NCBI GenBank assembly: GCA_963837735.1
Contig: CAWIOM010000014.1
Coordinates: 18,505-82,504, forward strand
Length of the DNA stretch: 64,000 bases
Direction: 5' to 3'
Origin: VRUE01 sp963837735
GTDB lineage: Bacteria; Actinomycetota; Thermoleophilia; Solirubrobacterales; 70-9
Shown here: piece by piece, positions 53,632 to 63,171 of the stretch
Layout of the letters: every line of letters starts with the position of its first letter
How positions within the stretch are numbered: position 1 is the first letter of the stretch
The notes under the pieces: model-generated
Seen by the model: only the letters and a program-made list of their open reading frames with translations
Told to the model about the DNA's origin: nothing
Databases searched by the model: none
Made by a program: the position numbers and the translations under genes

Positions 53632-54357
53632 ATGGCGGACATGAAGCCCCAGAAATACAAGGACGACCGTCCAGCCGAGTACTTCGACCAGTTCCACGAG
53701 TCCGCGCGGCGCGGCGTCGGCTGGACCTACACCTTCGTCCGCATCCTCGTCTCGCTGCCGACCCTGGTGCTCTGGCGCACCCGCGCGATCGACCGAGAGA
53801 ACGTGCCGAAGAGCGGCCCGCTGATCCTCGCCCCCAACCACTTCAGCCAGATGGACCACTTCTTCACCGGCCTCTACCTTCGCCGCAAGGTCCGCTTCAT
53901 GGCCAAATCGCAGATCTTCGGCCCGCCCGTCCTCACCTATGTCTTCAAGCACGGCGGGGTCTTCCCGGTGCGCCGCGGCCACCACGACGAGGAGGCGTTC
54001 AAGACGATCTTCACGCTCCTCGAACAGGGGGAGATGCTGCTCGTCTACGCTGAGGGCGGGCGCTCGCGCTCGGGCGAGCTCGGCGAGCCGAAGGCGGGGA
54101 TCGGCAGGATGGCGCTCGAATCGGGGGCCCCGGTGGTGCCGGTGGCGATCCACGGCTCCGACTCGGTCCGGCGCTGGAAGCGCTTCGCCTTTCCCAAGGT
54201 CACCGTCCGGTTCGGCGAGCCACTCACCTTTCCCGTCGAGACCGGCGCCGGCCTCGACCGCCAGCTCGAGGTGGCCGGCGAGATCTTCGATCGGGTTCGG
54301 GAGATGTACGCCGGACTCGAGCGCGGGCAAGCTCAACGCCAGCTCAACGAAGGCTGA
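53632..54357 (+). CDS. 1-acyl-sn-glycerol-3-phosphate acyltransferase, PlsC-like
   Basis: Adds the second acyl chain in phospholipid synthesis. The HX4D motif is in PNHFSQMDHFFTG; others are FPVRRGHHDEEAF, YAEGGRSRSGEL (EGxRS) and VPVAIHGSDSVRRWKR. About 241 residues with a hydrophobic stretch near residues 35-50. ATG 53632 or GTG 53629. Functionally linked to glpK upstream. Confidence 0.9.
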   Translation: MADMKPQKYKDDRPAEYFDQFHESARRGVGWTYTFVRILVSLPTLVLWRTRAIDRENVPKSGPLILAPNHFSQMDHFFTGLYLRRKVRFMAKSQIFGPPVLTYVFKHGGVFPVRRGHHDEEAFKTIFTLLEQGEMLLVYAEGGRSRSGELGEPKAGIGRMALESGAPVVPVAIHGSDSVRRWKRFAFPKVTVRFGEPLTFPVETGAGLDRQLEVAGEIFDRVREMYAGLERGQAQRQLNEG

Positions 54358-54414
54358 GAAAAACGCTTTCCGCTCCTTTAACCTTCCTCGCGTGGGTGGG
54401 AGAGAGCAGGGCTA

Positions 54415-57400
54415 ATGTCGGGCGCCGGTAAGAGTCGGCTGCCGTTCTCGTTGAGGCGGCCGCGCACGCTGCTGGTCTTCGCTCTCCTCCTGATCGTCGG
54501 CCTTGGCTGGATCGGCCGTAACGTCGAGGACAAGCTCAACCCGTCCTCGCTCGACGTCCCGGGGACGGACGCCAACCGCGCCAACAAGATCCTGCGCCAG
54601 TACTTCGGCGACTCGGCTCCCTTCGCGATCCTGCTCCAGGGGCCGCCCAAGCAGATCGAGGAACAGGGCCCGCCGCTCGTCCACCGCCTGCGCCAGGACC
54701 CCAATGTGACCACCGTCTCGCCCTGGGACAAGGGCAAAGTCGGCAACCTGCGCCCGGCGCCGAACAAGGCGCTGATCCTGGCCGACTTCCACGTCAGCGT
54801 CAACGACGCGGTCCGCTACAAAGTCGACGAACTCAACGAGATTCTCGAAGAAAAGGTCACGCCCCCGGTGGAGGCGACGCAGACCGGCTTCGCCACCCTC
54901 TCGAGGGCGATCCAGGACGAATCGATCGCCGCCTCGGAGCGCTCCGAGCTGATCGCGCTGCCGGTCCTCCTGCTCGTCCTCCTGCTCGTCTTCCGCTCGC
55001 CGGTCGCGGCCCTTATACCGCTCTCGTTCGGGGCGATCACGGTGATCTCCTCGCGCGGCATCCTGGCGCTGATCTCGGGCACGATCTCGATCGACGGCTT
55101 CGCCCTCGTCGTCAGCACGATGATGGGGTTAGCCCTGGGCGTGGACTACGCCCTGCTGATGGTGTCCCGCTTCCGCGAAGAGCTGCGCCGGCGGGGCCGA
55201 GCCGTTCGAGGCGGCGGCGACGACGCGGAGAACCGCGGGGCGGACCACGGTCTTCGCCGGCAGCACGCTGTTCCTGGCGATGGTCGTCGCGATCCCGATC
55301 CTGCCGGGGGCGCTGCTCGTCTCCCTCGCCGGCACCCTGATGGTGGTCGTGATCATGAGCGTCAGCGTCGCGACGATCGTCGCCCCGGCGCTGCTGGCGC
55401 TGCTCGGCCCCCACGTCAACCGCTGGCGGATCGGCAGGTCCGCGCCACCGACCGCAGCGCCGTGATGACCTTCGTCGACGCCGCCCTGCGCCGGCCGATC
55501 GCGGCTGCCGCGATCATCGGCGGCATCGTCCTCGTCCTCGCCGTGCCGGCGATCGGCTTGAAGACCGGCCCGCCCAGCACCGAGCAATTGCCGAGCAGCA
55601 ACGACGTGCGCGAAGACTTCGACATCGTCCAGAAGGCGATCGGCCCCGGCTACGAAGCGCCCTTCGTCGTCGTCGCCGCGACTGAAAACGGGACGATGAC
55701 CGAACGCGACCGCCTCGACCAGCTCAGCAAGTGGCAACGCAAGATCGCCAAGGACCCGGCGGTGCAGGCCGTGATCGGGCCCGAAGCAGGTCGCCAAGCG
55801 GACGGCGCCGCTCAAGAACACCGGCAACGAACTGCGGACGAGCAACGAAAAGGGTGGCCAGCTCTACGAACTCAACGAACTCGGCCCCGGCCTCGAGCGG
55901 GCGGCCAGCGGCGTCTCGCAGATCCGCAGCGGCCTCGCTCGCGCCGCTTCCGGCGCCGGCCTGCTCAGCGAAGGCTCGGGCAACGCCGAAGAAGGGGCGC
56001 TGAGGATCGCCGGCGGGCTCGGGCAGGCGATCGAGGGCGGCAGCAAGGCGGTCGACGGGATCGAAGAAATCGACAAGGGCGCCGAAAAGGTCGACAACGG
56101 CTCCGGAGAACTCTCCGAAGGACAGGAAAGCGTCAAGACGCTGACCAGGGGGCTCGTCGGCAGCACCAACAACCTCGTCAGGCACGTGCGCAAACAGGCG
56201 CTGGCGAGAAGCAAGAAGCTGCAGGCCGAACTGGAAAGCATGGCTGCGACCAACCCCGAACTGGCGAAGGCCGTTCATCAGGCGGAAGAACTGAAGAACT
56301 CCATCCTCGGCGTCCAGGGCGAAGCCGAATCGGTCGGCAGCAACACCCGGAGCATCAACGAAAACGAGAGCGAACTGGTCAAGGGCAGCCGAGACCTGCA
56401 TGGCGGTTCCACGGAACTGCACGAAGGGACCTCGGAACTGAACGAAGAAGCGCCGGCGCTGCCGAGCGGCCTGGAAGAACTGCAGGACGGCCAGTACCGG
56501 CTCGCAAACGGGATCAACAGGCTGCAGGGCGGCTCGGAAACCCTGGCGTCAAACCTCTCCGAGGGCTTCCACCGTTCCTACCCGCTCCAGCACGGCCTGG
56601 AACGGACCAGCGTGCGGGTCACCAAGGGCGCCGGCGACACGACCGAGAAAGTCGACCAGATCAACAAGGAGTCGCCGGGGCTCTTCGACTCGGGCTACTT
56701 CGTTCTCTCGGCGGTCGACGGGGCGCCTCCGGCCGACCGCGAGCAGGCCGGAGAAGTGATCAGCCTCAAAAACGGCGGCCAGGGCGCCGCGATCACGGTG
56801 ATCTCCAGGTACACCTTCAACACGGACGGATCGAAGAACCTCGATCACCGCCTCAAGGGCTACGCCAGGGGTTTGGCGCGAGACGCGAACGTCGAAGCGG
56901 GCGTCGCCGGAGGCGCTGCGCAGCTGACCGACTACGACGCGATCACCAGGGAACGGATCCCGCTGGTCGTGATCGCGATAACCCTCGTCACGCTGCTGAT
57001 GATGATCATCATCGTCAGGGCGCCTTTGCTCGCGGCCCTCGCCGTGGCGCTCAACCTGGCCACGGTCGGCGTCGCCTTCGGCATCATCGTGCTGCTCTTC
57101 AACGTCCCCGACGGCTACCCCGGCGGCGGCCACACCTACGTCGACGCGATCGGCGCGGTGGCGATGTTCGGCGTCGTCTTCGGCCTCTCGATCGACTACG
57201 CCGTCTTCCTGCTGATGCGGATGAAGGAGAGCTACGACCAGAACGGCGACAACGCGGCGGCGATCTCGGTCGGCCTCGAGAAGACCGCGCGGGTGATCAC
57301 CGGCGCGGCGGCGATCATGATGGCCGTCTTCATCGCCTTCGCCGCGGCGCCGATCGCGACCGTGAGCCAGCTCGGCATCGGGCTGACGATCGCCGTCCTG

Positions 57401-57580
57401 CTCGACGCGACCGTCGTCCGGATCGTCCTCCTGCCGGCCCTGATGCTGCTGCTCGGCGACCGCGTGTGGCACGTGCCGAAATGGCTCGACCGCATCCTGC
57501 CCGAGCTCGACGTCGAGGGCGAGGGAGACGACCACGGCCCGACCGCGGTCGTCGTCGGCGCTCCCGGCGGCGGCGACTGA
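54415..57580 (+). CDS. MMPL/RND-family membrane transporter (three frame breaks)
   Basis: Large exporter of lipids or hydrophobic compounds. N-terminal helix (TLLVFALLLIVGLGWI), extracytoplasmic domain, then LVVSTMMGLALGVDYALLMV (transport motif) and SRFREEL; the C-terminal half repeats this with AVAMFGVVFGLSIDYAVFLL and LEKTARVITGAAAIMMAVFI. Breaks near 55196 (+1), 55432 (-1) and 55791 (+1) restore 1054 residues. Between the two halves is a coiled, Glu-rich region (about 55800-56600). Downstream of the acyltransferase gene. Confidence 0.85.
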
Positions 57581-57595
57581 GCCCGGCGGCCCGGC

Positions 57596-58507
57596 CTACT
57601 CGTAGCGGGGCTCGAGGCGGGAGAAGAACTCCGGGTCGTGGCCCGGGGTGACGATCGCGTCCGGGTACTCGCGGCTGAACAGCTTCAGCTCCTGCAGCGA
57701 GCGCCGGTAGTTGTGGGCGTCGAAGGGGCGCGGGGCGAGCGGCGCCGTGCCGGCGAGCTGGCCGGATGTGTAGGTGGCGTCGCCGCCGATCACGAAGTCG
57801 CGCTGCTTGAGGCGGGCGATCACCGACATGTGGCCGGCGCTGTGCCCCGGGGTGTAGGCAAGGCGGATCGAGCCGTCGCCGAACAGGTCCCAGGTGCGGC
57901 CGAAGCTCGCGTAGGAATCGACGTTGCCGCGACCGAAGTCGACGGTGCGGTAGTCGAAGGCATAGTCGAAGTGGGGCCGGCGATAGCCGTTGAGAAGCGG
58001 TTTCGGCCCGACGGTGGCGGCCTCCCACTCGACCTCGCTGACGACGAAGGCCGACTGCGGGAACTCCGAGATCGCCGAGGTGTGGTCGATGTGCATGTGG
58101 GTCATCACGACGACCGGAATCTCGCCCGGCTCGAGGCCGCTCTTGCGGAGCTGGGCGGGCACGTCCTCGCCCGGATTGAGGTCGGGCTTGCCGATCCGGG
58201 CGCCGAGGCCGCCGAAGTTCTCCCGCTTGTCGGTCGCGATCGACGGGTGCAGGCCGGTGTCGACGAGGATCGCGCCGGCGCTCGGATGGCGGATCAGGAA
58301 GGCCGGGCAGGGCACGGTCGCCGCCGGCTCGCCGGTGATCAGTGCTCGCGCCAGCTTCAGCGTCAGGAGGCGGCCGCCGGGGCTCTCCATCATCGAGCGC
58401 GACCAGGTGACGCGCCCGGCGACCATCGGCTCGACAATGACGCTCGCCCCCGGGGTGCCCCCGGCGAGCGGCTCGTGAAGCGGCTTCGCCTCGACGTGGA
58501 CCTTCAT
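57596..58507 (-). CDS. Metallo-beta-lactamase-fold hydrolase, AHL-lactonase-like
   Basis: Zn-dependent hydrolase. Metal motifs: HxHxDH in MTHMHIDHTSAISE, His in YTPGHSAGHMSV, Asp in VIGGDATYTSG, His in VTPGHDPEFF. The layout and 303-residue length fit the AiiA/AttM N-acyl-homoserine-lactone lactonase branch, which also includes enzymes with other lactone substrates. ATG 58507. Confidence 0.85.
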   Translation of the reverse strand: MKVHVEAKPLHEPLAGGTPGASVIVEPMVAGRVTWSRSMMESPGGRLLTLKLARALITGEPAATVPCPAFLIRHPSAGAILVDTGLHPSIATDKRENFGGLGARIGKPDLNPGEDVPAQLRKSGLEPGEIPVVVMTHMHIDHTSAISEFPQSAFVVSEVEWEAATVGPKPLLNGYRRPHFDYAFDYRTVDFGRGNVDSYASFGRTWDLFGDGSIRLAYTPGHSAGHMSVIARLKQRDFVIGGDATYTSGQLAGTAPLAPRPFDAHNYRRSLQELKLFSREYPDAIVTPGHDPEFFSRLEPRYE

Positions 58508-58556
58508 CCGCGGCTCAGGTTACTCGGGGCGAAGGCGCATATAGGCTGCCCGCCCT

Positions 58557-59423
58557 ATGGGGGCGGAAGGAACCGACTCGGATTCGCGGGTCTTCAGGGA
58601 CGGTTTGCTCGACGGCCAGGTCTGCGTCGTCTCCGGCGCCGGCAGCGGCCTCGGCCGCGAGACGGCGCTCGAGCTCGCCCGACTGGGTGCCGCGGTTGTC
58701 GGCTGCGGGCGGCGGGCGGAGCCGCTGGCCGAGACGGCGGCCCTGGCCGCGGGCCTGCCCGGGTCCTTTGCGCATGAGGAGCTCGACATCCGCGACGAGG
58801 ACGCCGTCGGCCCGTTCTTCGACGGCGTGCTCGAGCGCCACGGCCACCTCGACGTCCTCGTCAACAACGCCGGCGGACAGTTCCTCAGCCCGGCGGAGGC
58901 GATCACGCCGAAGGGCTTCCGGACCGTGATCGAGCTCAACGTCCAGGGCACCTGGCTGATGACCCATGCGGCCGCGACCAAGGCCTTCATCCCGCAGGGC
59001 GGGGGCAAGGTGCTGAGCGTCACCCTCTCCCCCCACAACGGGATGCCGGGGATGGTCCACTCGGGGGCGGCCCGGGCCGCCGTCGAGAACATGATGCGGA
59101 CCCTGGCGACCGAGTGGGCGCGCTTTGGGATCAGGACCTGCGCGCTGGCCGCCGGCCAGTTCAAGACCGAGACGCTGATGACCAAGTACCCCCAGGTCGT
59201 CGTCGACAACCTCGAGCGCTCGATCCCGATCGGCCGCGCCGGGCGCTCGGAGGAGATGGCCTGGCTGGTCGCCTACCTGGCCTCGCCGGCGGGCGATTTC
59301 TTCTCGGGGACGACGATCACGATCGACGGCGGCCGCGACAACTGGGCCGGCCCCTGGCCGCCGCAGGCGATCGCCGACGAGTCGGGCACCCCGGTCGCCG
59401 AGCAGCGCAGGCCGAGGGAGTGA
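58557..59423 (+). CDS. Short-chain dehydrogenase/reductase with atypical active site
   Basis: NAD(P) enzyme. Cofactor loop SGAGSGLGRETALELARLGA and NNAGG are normal, and the C-terminal FFSGTTITIDGGRDNWAGPW is SDR-like. At the catalytic place the sequence is GMVHSGAARAAVENMMRTLA: no YxxxK, but His and Arg. This pattern resembles 2,4-dienoyl-CoA reductase-type members that lack the Tyr. 288 residues. Divergent from the lactonase gene. Confidence 0.85.
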   Translation: MGAEGTDSDSRVFRDGLLDGQVCVVSGAGSGLGRETALELARLGAAVVGCGRRAEPLAETAALAAGLPGSFAHEELDIRDEDAVGPFFDGVLERHGHLDVLVNNAGGQFLSPAEAITPKGFRTVIELNVQGTWLMTHAAATKAFIPQGGGKVLSVTLSPHNGMPGMVHSGAARAAVENMMRTLATEWARFGIRTCALAAGQFKTETLMTKYPQVVVDNLERSIPIGRAGRSEEMAWLVAYLASPAGDFFSGTTITIDGGRDNWAGPWPPQAIADESGTPVAEQRRPRE

Positions 59424-59909
59424 CTAGCGCGGCTCGAGGACTACCAGCGGGATCTCCCGCCCCTTGCTGCGCGCCTGGTAATCCGCGTAGCCGCTGTACT
59501 GCTTGATTGCCAGCGGCCAGAGGCGCTCGCGCTCCTCGGGGGTCGCGACGCGGGCGTGGACGGCGCGGCGCTCGGAGCCGATCTGGACGACCGTGTCGGG
59601 GTTCGCCATCAGGTTGTGGTACCAGGCCGGGTGCTTGGGGAAGCCGCCTTTCGAGGCGACGACGACGACGTCCTCGCCGTCCTCGACGTAGAGCAGCGGC
59701 GAGGTTCGCCGGGTGCCGCTCTTCGCGCCGACATGGTCGAGCAGGAGCATCCTGCCCCGCACCCCGGGGACGGCGTGCCCCAGCCTGCCGTCCGATGCCC
59801 GGTAGAGGAAGGTGTGGACCCCCATGAAGCGGCGGGTCAGAGGCCAGACCCGGTCCGCCAGGTCGAGGTACGGGACCCGGGGTCTGCCCTCTGGCGCCGC
59901 GTCGCTCAT
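59424..59909 (-). CDS. Ddn-family (F420-dependent) nitroreductase
   Basis: Deazaflavin-dependent nitroreductase-like protein of actinobacteria. LLLDHVGAKSGTRRTSPLLYVEDGEDVVVVASKGGFPKHPAWYHNL in pieces: GAKSGTRRTSPLLY, VVVASKGGFPKHPAWYHNLM and NPDTVVQIGSE are the family core. 161 residues from ATG 59909. One base separates it from the upstream SDR gene on the same strand; the two are probably one transcript. Confidence 0.85.
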   Translation of the reverse strand: MSDAAPEGRPRVPYLDLADRVWPLTRRFMGVHTFLYRASDGRLGHAVPGVRGRMLLLDHVGAKSGTRRTSPLLYVEDGEDVVVVASKGGFPKHPAWYHNLMANPDTVVQIGSERRAVHARVATPEERERLWPLAIKQYSGYADYQARSKGREIPLVVLEPR

Positions 59910-59910
59910 C

Positions 59911-60741
59911 TCAGGTGTACATGCCCCCGAACATGCCGCCGGTGACGTTGATCGTCTGGCCGTGGATGTAGTTGGCCAGGGGGGAGGCGAGGAAGAGCAC
60001 CGGGCCGGAGGCCTCCTCGGGAGAGGCCGGGCGGCCGATCGGGATGATCGCCGAGGCCATCGCCCGCATCTGCTCGGGGATGCCGAGCTCGATCTTCTCG
60101 CCACCGGGCGCGGTCATCTCGCCGCCCTCCTCCTTGGCGGCTGTGAGGCGGGTGTCGACGAAGCCGAAGGCGACGGCGTTGACGTTGATCTTGAACTGGC
60201 CCCACTCCTTGGCCAGCGTTTTGGTCAGGCCGACGACGCCCATCTTCGCCGCCGAGTAGTTGACCTGGCCGGCGTTGCCCATCGTCCCGGAGGTCGAGGA
60301 GACGTTGATCAGCTTGCGGAAGACCTCCTTGTCTTCGCCTTTCTCGGCCTTGGCGGCCTCGCGCCAGTGCGGAGCGAGCGCCCGGGCGACACGGAAGGGG
60401 ACGACCGTGTGGATGTCGATCATCGCCTGGAACTGCTCGTCGGTCATCCGGTGGGCGACGCCGTCCCAGGTGTAGCCGGCGTTGTTGACGCAGATGTCGA
60501 CCGCGCCGAAGGCATCGACGGCGGCGGCGACGAGCTCATCGGCGGCGCCCGGCTTGGTCAGGTCGCCGGAGAAGACCGCGGTCTCCCCGTCGATCTCGCC
60601 GGCGGTCTGCTCGGCGACGTCGGCGTCGAGGTCGTTGATCAGCACCTTGGCGCCCTCGCTTACGAACAGCTCGGCGGTCGCCCTGCCGATACCGCGCGCC
60701 GATCCGGTGACGATCGCCGCTTTCCCATCGAGAAGTCCCAT
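59911..60741 (-). CDS. Short-chain dehydrogenase/reductase, FabG-like
   Basis: NAD(P)-dependent oxidoreductase. TGSARGIGRATAELFVSEGA binds cofactor; NNAGYTWDG, catalytic Ser-Tyr-Lys in LINVSSTSGTMGNAGQVNYSAAK (read SS...YSAAK). 276 residues. Downstream in the same operon is the nitroreductase. Substrate unknown. Confidence 0.88.
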   Translation of the reverse strand: MGLLDGKAAIVTGSARGIGRATAELFVSEGAKVLINDLDADVAEQTAGEIDGETAVFSGDLTKPGAADELVAAAVDAFGAVDICVNNAGYTWDGVAHRMTDEQFQAMIDIHTVVPFRVARALAPHWREAAKAEKGEDKEVFRKLINVSSTSGTMGNAGQVNYSAAKMGVVGLTKTLAKEWGQFKINVNAVAFGFVDTRLTAAKEEGGEMTAPGGEKIELGIPEQMRAMASAIIPIGRPASPEEASGPVLFLASPLANYIHGQTINVTGGMFGGMYT

Positions 60742-60902
60742 CAGTCTGCGCTCTCCTTAGGTTCGTGAAATCGGCCCGGGAGGCTATTGGAATCGGGCGA
60801 TCCTGGTTGACCGGCCAGTCGGCTCGGAGGGGAAGGTCGGATCGTGGATTGCCGCCGCCGCGTCGGCGACCATTGCGCCGATCCCTACAAGGAGGACCAC
60901 TC

Positions 60903-61530
60903 GTGGAACCCGTCGAGTACCCGGTCAAATTCTCGGTCGACTATCCGGACAGAGAGCTGAACAGGCTGACCAGCTTCTTCAGGATGTTCATGGTGATCCC
61001 GATCGCGATCATCGCGGGGCTGCTCGCCCACAGCACCTTCGGGACCGAATCGAGTGCGGCGACCTATCTCTACGCTGTCGGCGCCTTCGTCTTCCTGCCG
61101 ACGGTCCTGATGATCCTGTTTCGGCAGAAGTACCCGCGCTGGTGGTTCGACTGGAACCTCGAAATATTGCGCTTCTCGAACCGGGTCGGCGTCTACTTCG
61201 CGCTGATGGACGACACCTACCCGTCGACCGACGAGCAGCAGTCGGTCCACCTCGACTTCCCCTATCCCGATGTCGAGCGCGACCTCGGGCGCGGCATGCC
61301 GCTCGTCAAGTGGCTGCTCGCGATCCCGCACTACATCGTGCTCTGCGTTCCTCTACATCGGGGTCTTCATCGCCGTGATCCTCGCCTGGTTCGCGATTCT
61401 CTTCACCGGCCGCTACCCGCGCGGGCTGTTCGAGTTCGTCGAGGGCGTCTACCGCTGGCAGAATCGCGTCTACGGCTACGCCTTCGCCCTGGTCACCGAC
61501 CGCTACCCGCCGTTCCAGCTCAAGCCCTGA
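60903..61530 (+). CDS. DUF4389 membrane protein (one frame break near 61345)
   Basis: Function unknown. GTG 60903 has AAGGAGG 7 bases upstream. VEYPVKFSVDYPDRELNRL, then hydrophobic segments FMVIPIAIIAGLLA, LYAVGAFVFLPTVLMILF, and after the break AFLYIGVFIAVILAWFAILF, GRYPRGLFEFVEGVYRWQ and NRVYGYAFALVTDRYPPF, which is the DUF4389 signature. One added base in ctctgcg near 61343 joins the parts (208 residues). Confidence 0.83.
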
Positions 61531-61554
61531 GTTGGATCGTTCCGGAGCGGAGGG

Positions 61555-62352
61555 TCAGGATCCAGGGGCGGGGGAGAGCAGCAGACGGTAGTCGTAGATC
61601 GTCTCGTAGCCCATCGCCTCGGTAGACGGGCCTGCCCATCGGCGAGGCCTGCAGGGAGGCGAAGATCGGCGCCGAGCTCGAGGCCGCGCGTTGGTCGCCG
61701 CCGCCGTGATCGCCCGGCCGATGCCCCTGCCCCGCGCCCGCTCGAGGCTGCCGACCCAGTAGATGCCGGCGACGCCGTGATTGACGATCGTCATCGCGAT
61801 CGCGACCGGCTCGCCGTCGAGATCGGCGAGGAAGGCGGCCGCGTCGTCGCCGTCGAGGTCCTCGAGGCCCTCGTAGAAGCCGAAGACGCCCGGCGGGAAG
61901 CCGATGCTGGCGTAGGCGGCGCCGGCCACCTGCCAGTAATGCTCGGCGTCCTGGGCCGAGCCCAGCCGCCGGATCTCGACGCCTTCGGGAAGGAGGGGTT
62001 CCTCCGCCCGCCGGCCGAGGATCATCTCGGGCATCTCGTAGGCGTTCTGGAAGCCGGCGCCTTCTGCGGCTCGGATCAGCTCGGTGTCCTCCTCGGTCCC
62101 GGCGCGGGCCCAGACGACGAAGCCGCGCTCCTTGGCGCCGAAGAACTCGCGGGCGCGCTCGATGAAGGCCGCCGGCTCGAGGCCGTCGTCGGTGCGGAGG
62201 GCGGCGTTGGAGATCATCGGGTGCGGGGGGCTGCCGGCGCCGAGCAGGGCTCCGTTGCCGGCCTCGACGACCGCGCCTGGATCGAGCCCGAACAGCCGCC
62301 GCGAGCTCTCGATCAGGTTGAGGTGGGCGCGAGCCGTCTCCGACTCAGCCAA
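61555..62352 (-). CDS. GNAT-family N-acetyltransferase (two compensating frame breaks)
   Basis: Acetyl-CoA-dependent acetyltransferase. The acetyl-CoA binding motif is VGSLERARGRGIGRAITAAA. The following 26 codons read as Arg/Pro-rich in the printed frame, but in the next frame give APIFASLQASPMGRPVY, and the original frame resumes at EAMGYETIYDYRLLL. One lost base near 61689 and one added near 61627 explain it. 266 codons in total. The N-terminal half is a separate GNAT-like domain. Confidence 0.8.
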   Translation of the reverse strand: MAESETARAHLNLIESSRRLFGLDPGAVVEAGNGALLGAGSPPHPMISNAALRTDDGLEPAAFIERAREFFGAKERGFVVWARAGTEEDTELIRAAEGAGFQNAYEMPEMILGRRAEEPLLPEGVEIRRLGSAQDAEHYWQVAGAAYASIGFPPGVFGFYEGLEDLDGDDAAAFLADLDGEPVAIAMTIVNHGVAGIYWVGSLERARGRGIGRAITAAATNARPRARRRSSPPCRPRRWAGPSTEAMGYETIYDYRLLLSPAPGS

Positions 62353-62467
62353 GGCTGACGCCGCCGCCCCGGAGGCTGTCCTCTGCCGCGTCCTCGGCGA
62401 CTCCGAGGGCGATCCGGCTGACCCGTTGCTTCACACCGCCCATTCTTCCAGTAAGAATGGCCCCGTC

Positions 62468-63169
62468 GTGAGCGATCTGACCAGCATCCTCTTTCTCGCG
62501 CTCCTGGCGATGTTCAACCCGACCCTGCTGGCGGCGGTAACGGTGATGATGCTGCTGCCGAACACCAAGAAACTGATGTTCGGCTACCTGCTCGGCGCCT
62601 ACACGACGAGCATCACCCTCGGCCTCCTGATCGTCTTCTCCCTGAGCGACTCGAGCAGTGTCGCCACCGCGAAGCAGTCGCTGAGCCCGGCCGAGGACAT
62701 CGTGGTCGGCCTGATCCTGCTGCTGGTCGCCTACGTGCTCGGCGGCGGGCGGACCGAGCGGCTGAGGGAGCGGCGACGGCAGCGCAAGGAGGAGAAGAAG
62801 GCGTCCTCGGAGCCGAAGAAATCGGTTCCGGAACGGATGCTCGGCAGCGGCTCGGCCCGGGTCACGTTCGCGGCCGGCGTCCTCCTCACGTTCCCCGGTG
62901 TCTCCTACATCACGGCCCTCGACCGGATGGCGAAGCTCGACGCCGGCACGGTCCCCACCGTCCTGCTGGTGATCGGCTTCTGCCTGATGCAGCAGCTCCT
63001 GCTCGAGGTGCCGCTGCTCGGCTACGCGTTCGCCCCCGAGCGCACACAGCGCGCCGTCACCGACTTCCGCAGCTGGCTCGGCCGCAACGGCCGCCGCGCC
63101 GGCACGATCGGCGCCGCCGTGCTCGGCGTCCTGCTGCTGGTCCGAGGATTGATCGAGCTTCTGGCTTAG
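62468..63169 (+). CDS. Sap/GAP-family membrane protein
   Basis: LysE-like six-helix membrane protein of the actinobacterial Sap (sulfolipid-addressing) group. Helices are seen at ILFLALLAMFNPTLLAAVTV, LGAYTTSITLGLLIVFSL, IVVGLILLLVAYVLGGG, FAAGVLLTFPGVSYITALDR, VPTVLLVIGFCLMQQLLLEV and TIGAAVLGVLLLVRGLIELL, with a long charged loop in the middle. GTG 62468; 233 residues. Role uncertain. Confidence 0.82.
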   Translation: MSDLTSILFLALLAMFNPTLLAAVTVMMLLPNTKKLMFGYLLGAYTTSITLGLLIVFSLSDSSSVATAKQSLSPAEDIVVGLILLLVAYVLGGGRTERLRERRRQRKEEKKASSEPKKSVPERMLGSGSARVTFAAGVLLTFPGVSYITALDRMAKLDAGTVPTVLLVIGFCLMQQLLLEVPLLGYAFAPERTQRAVTDFRSWLGRNGRRAGTIGAAVLGVLLLVRGLIELLA

Positions 63170-63171
63170 GT

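Noticed and set aside
5173..62352. Programmed +1 frameshifting as the cause of the many frame breaks
   Set aside because: Sites share no slippery sequence, stop or stimulator, some are in G-runs, and they hit essential and unrelated genes alike; sequence error is simpler.
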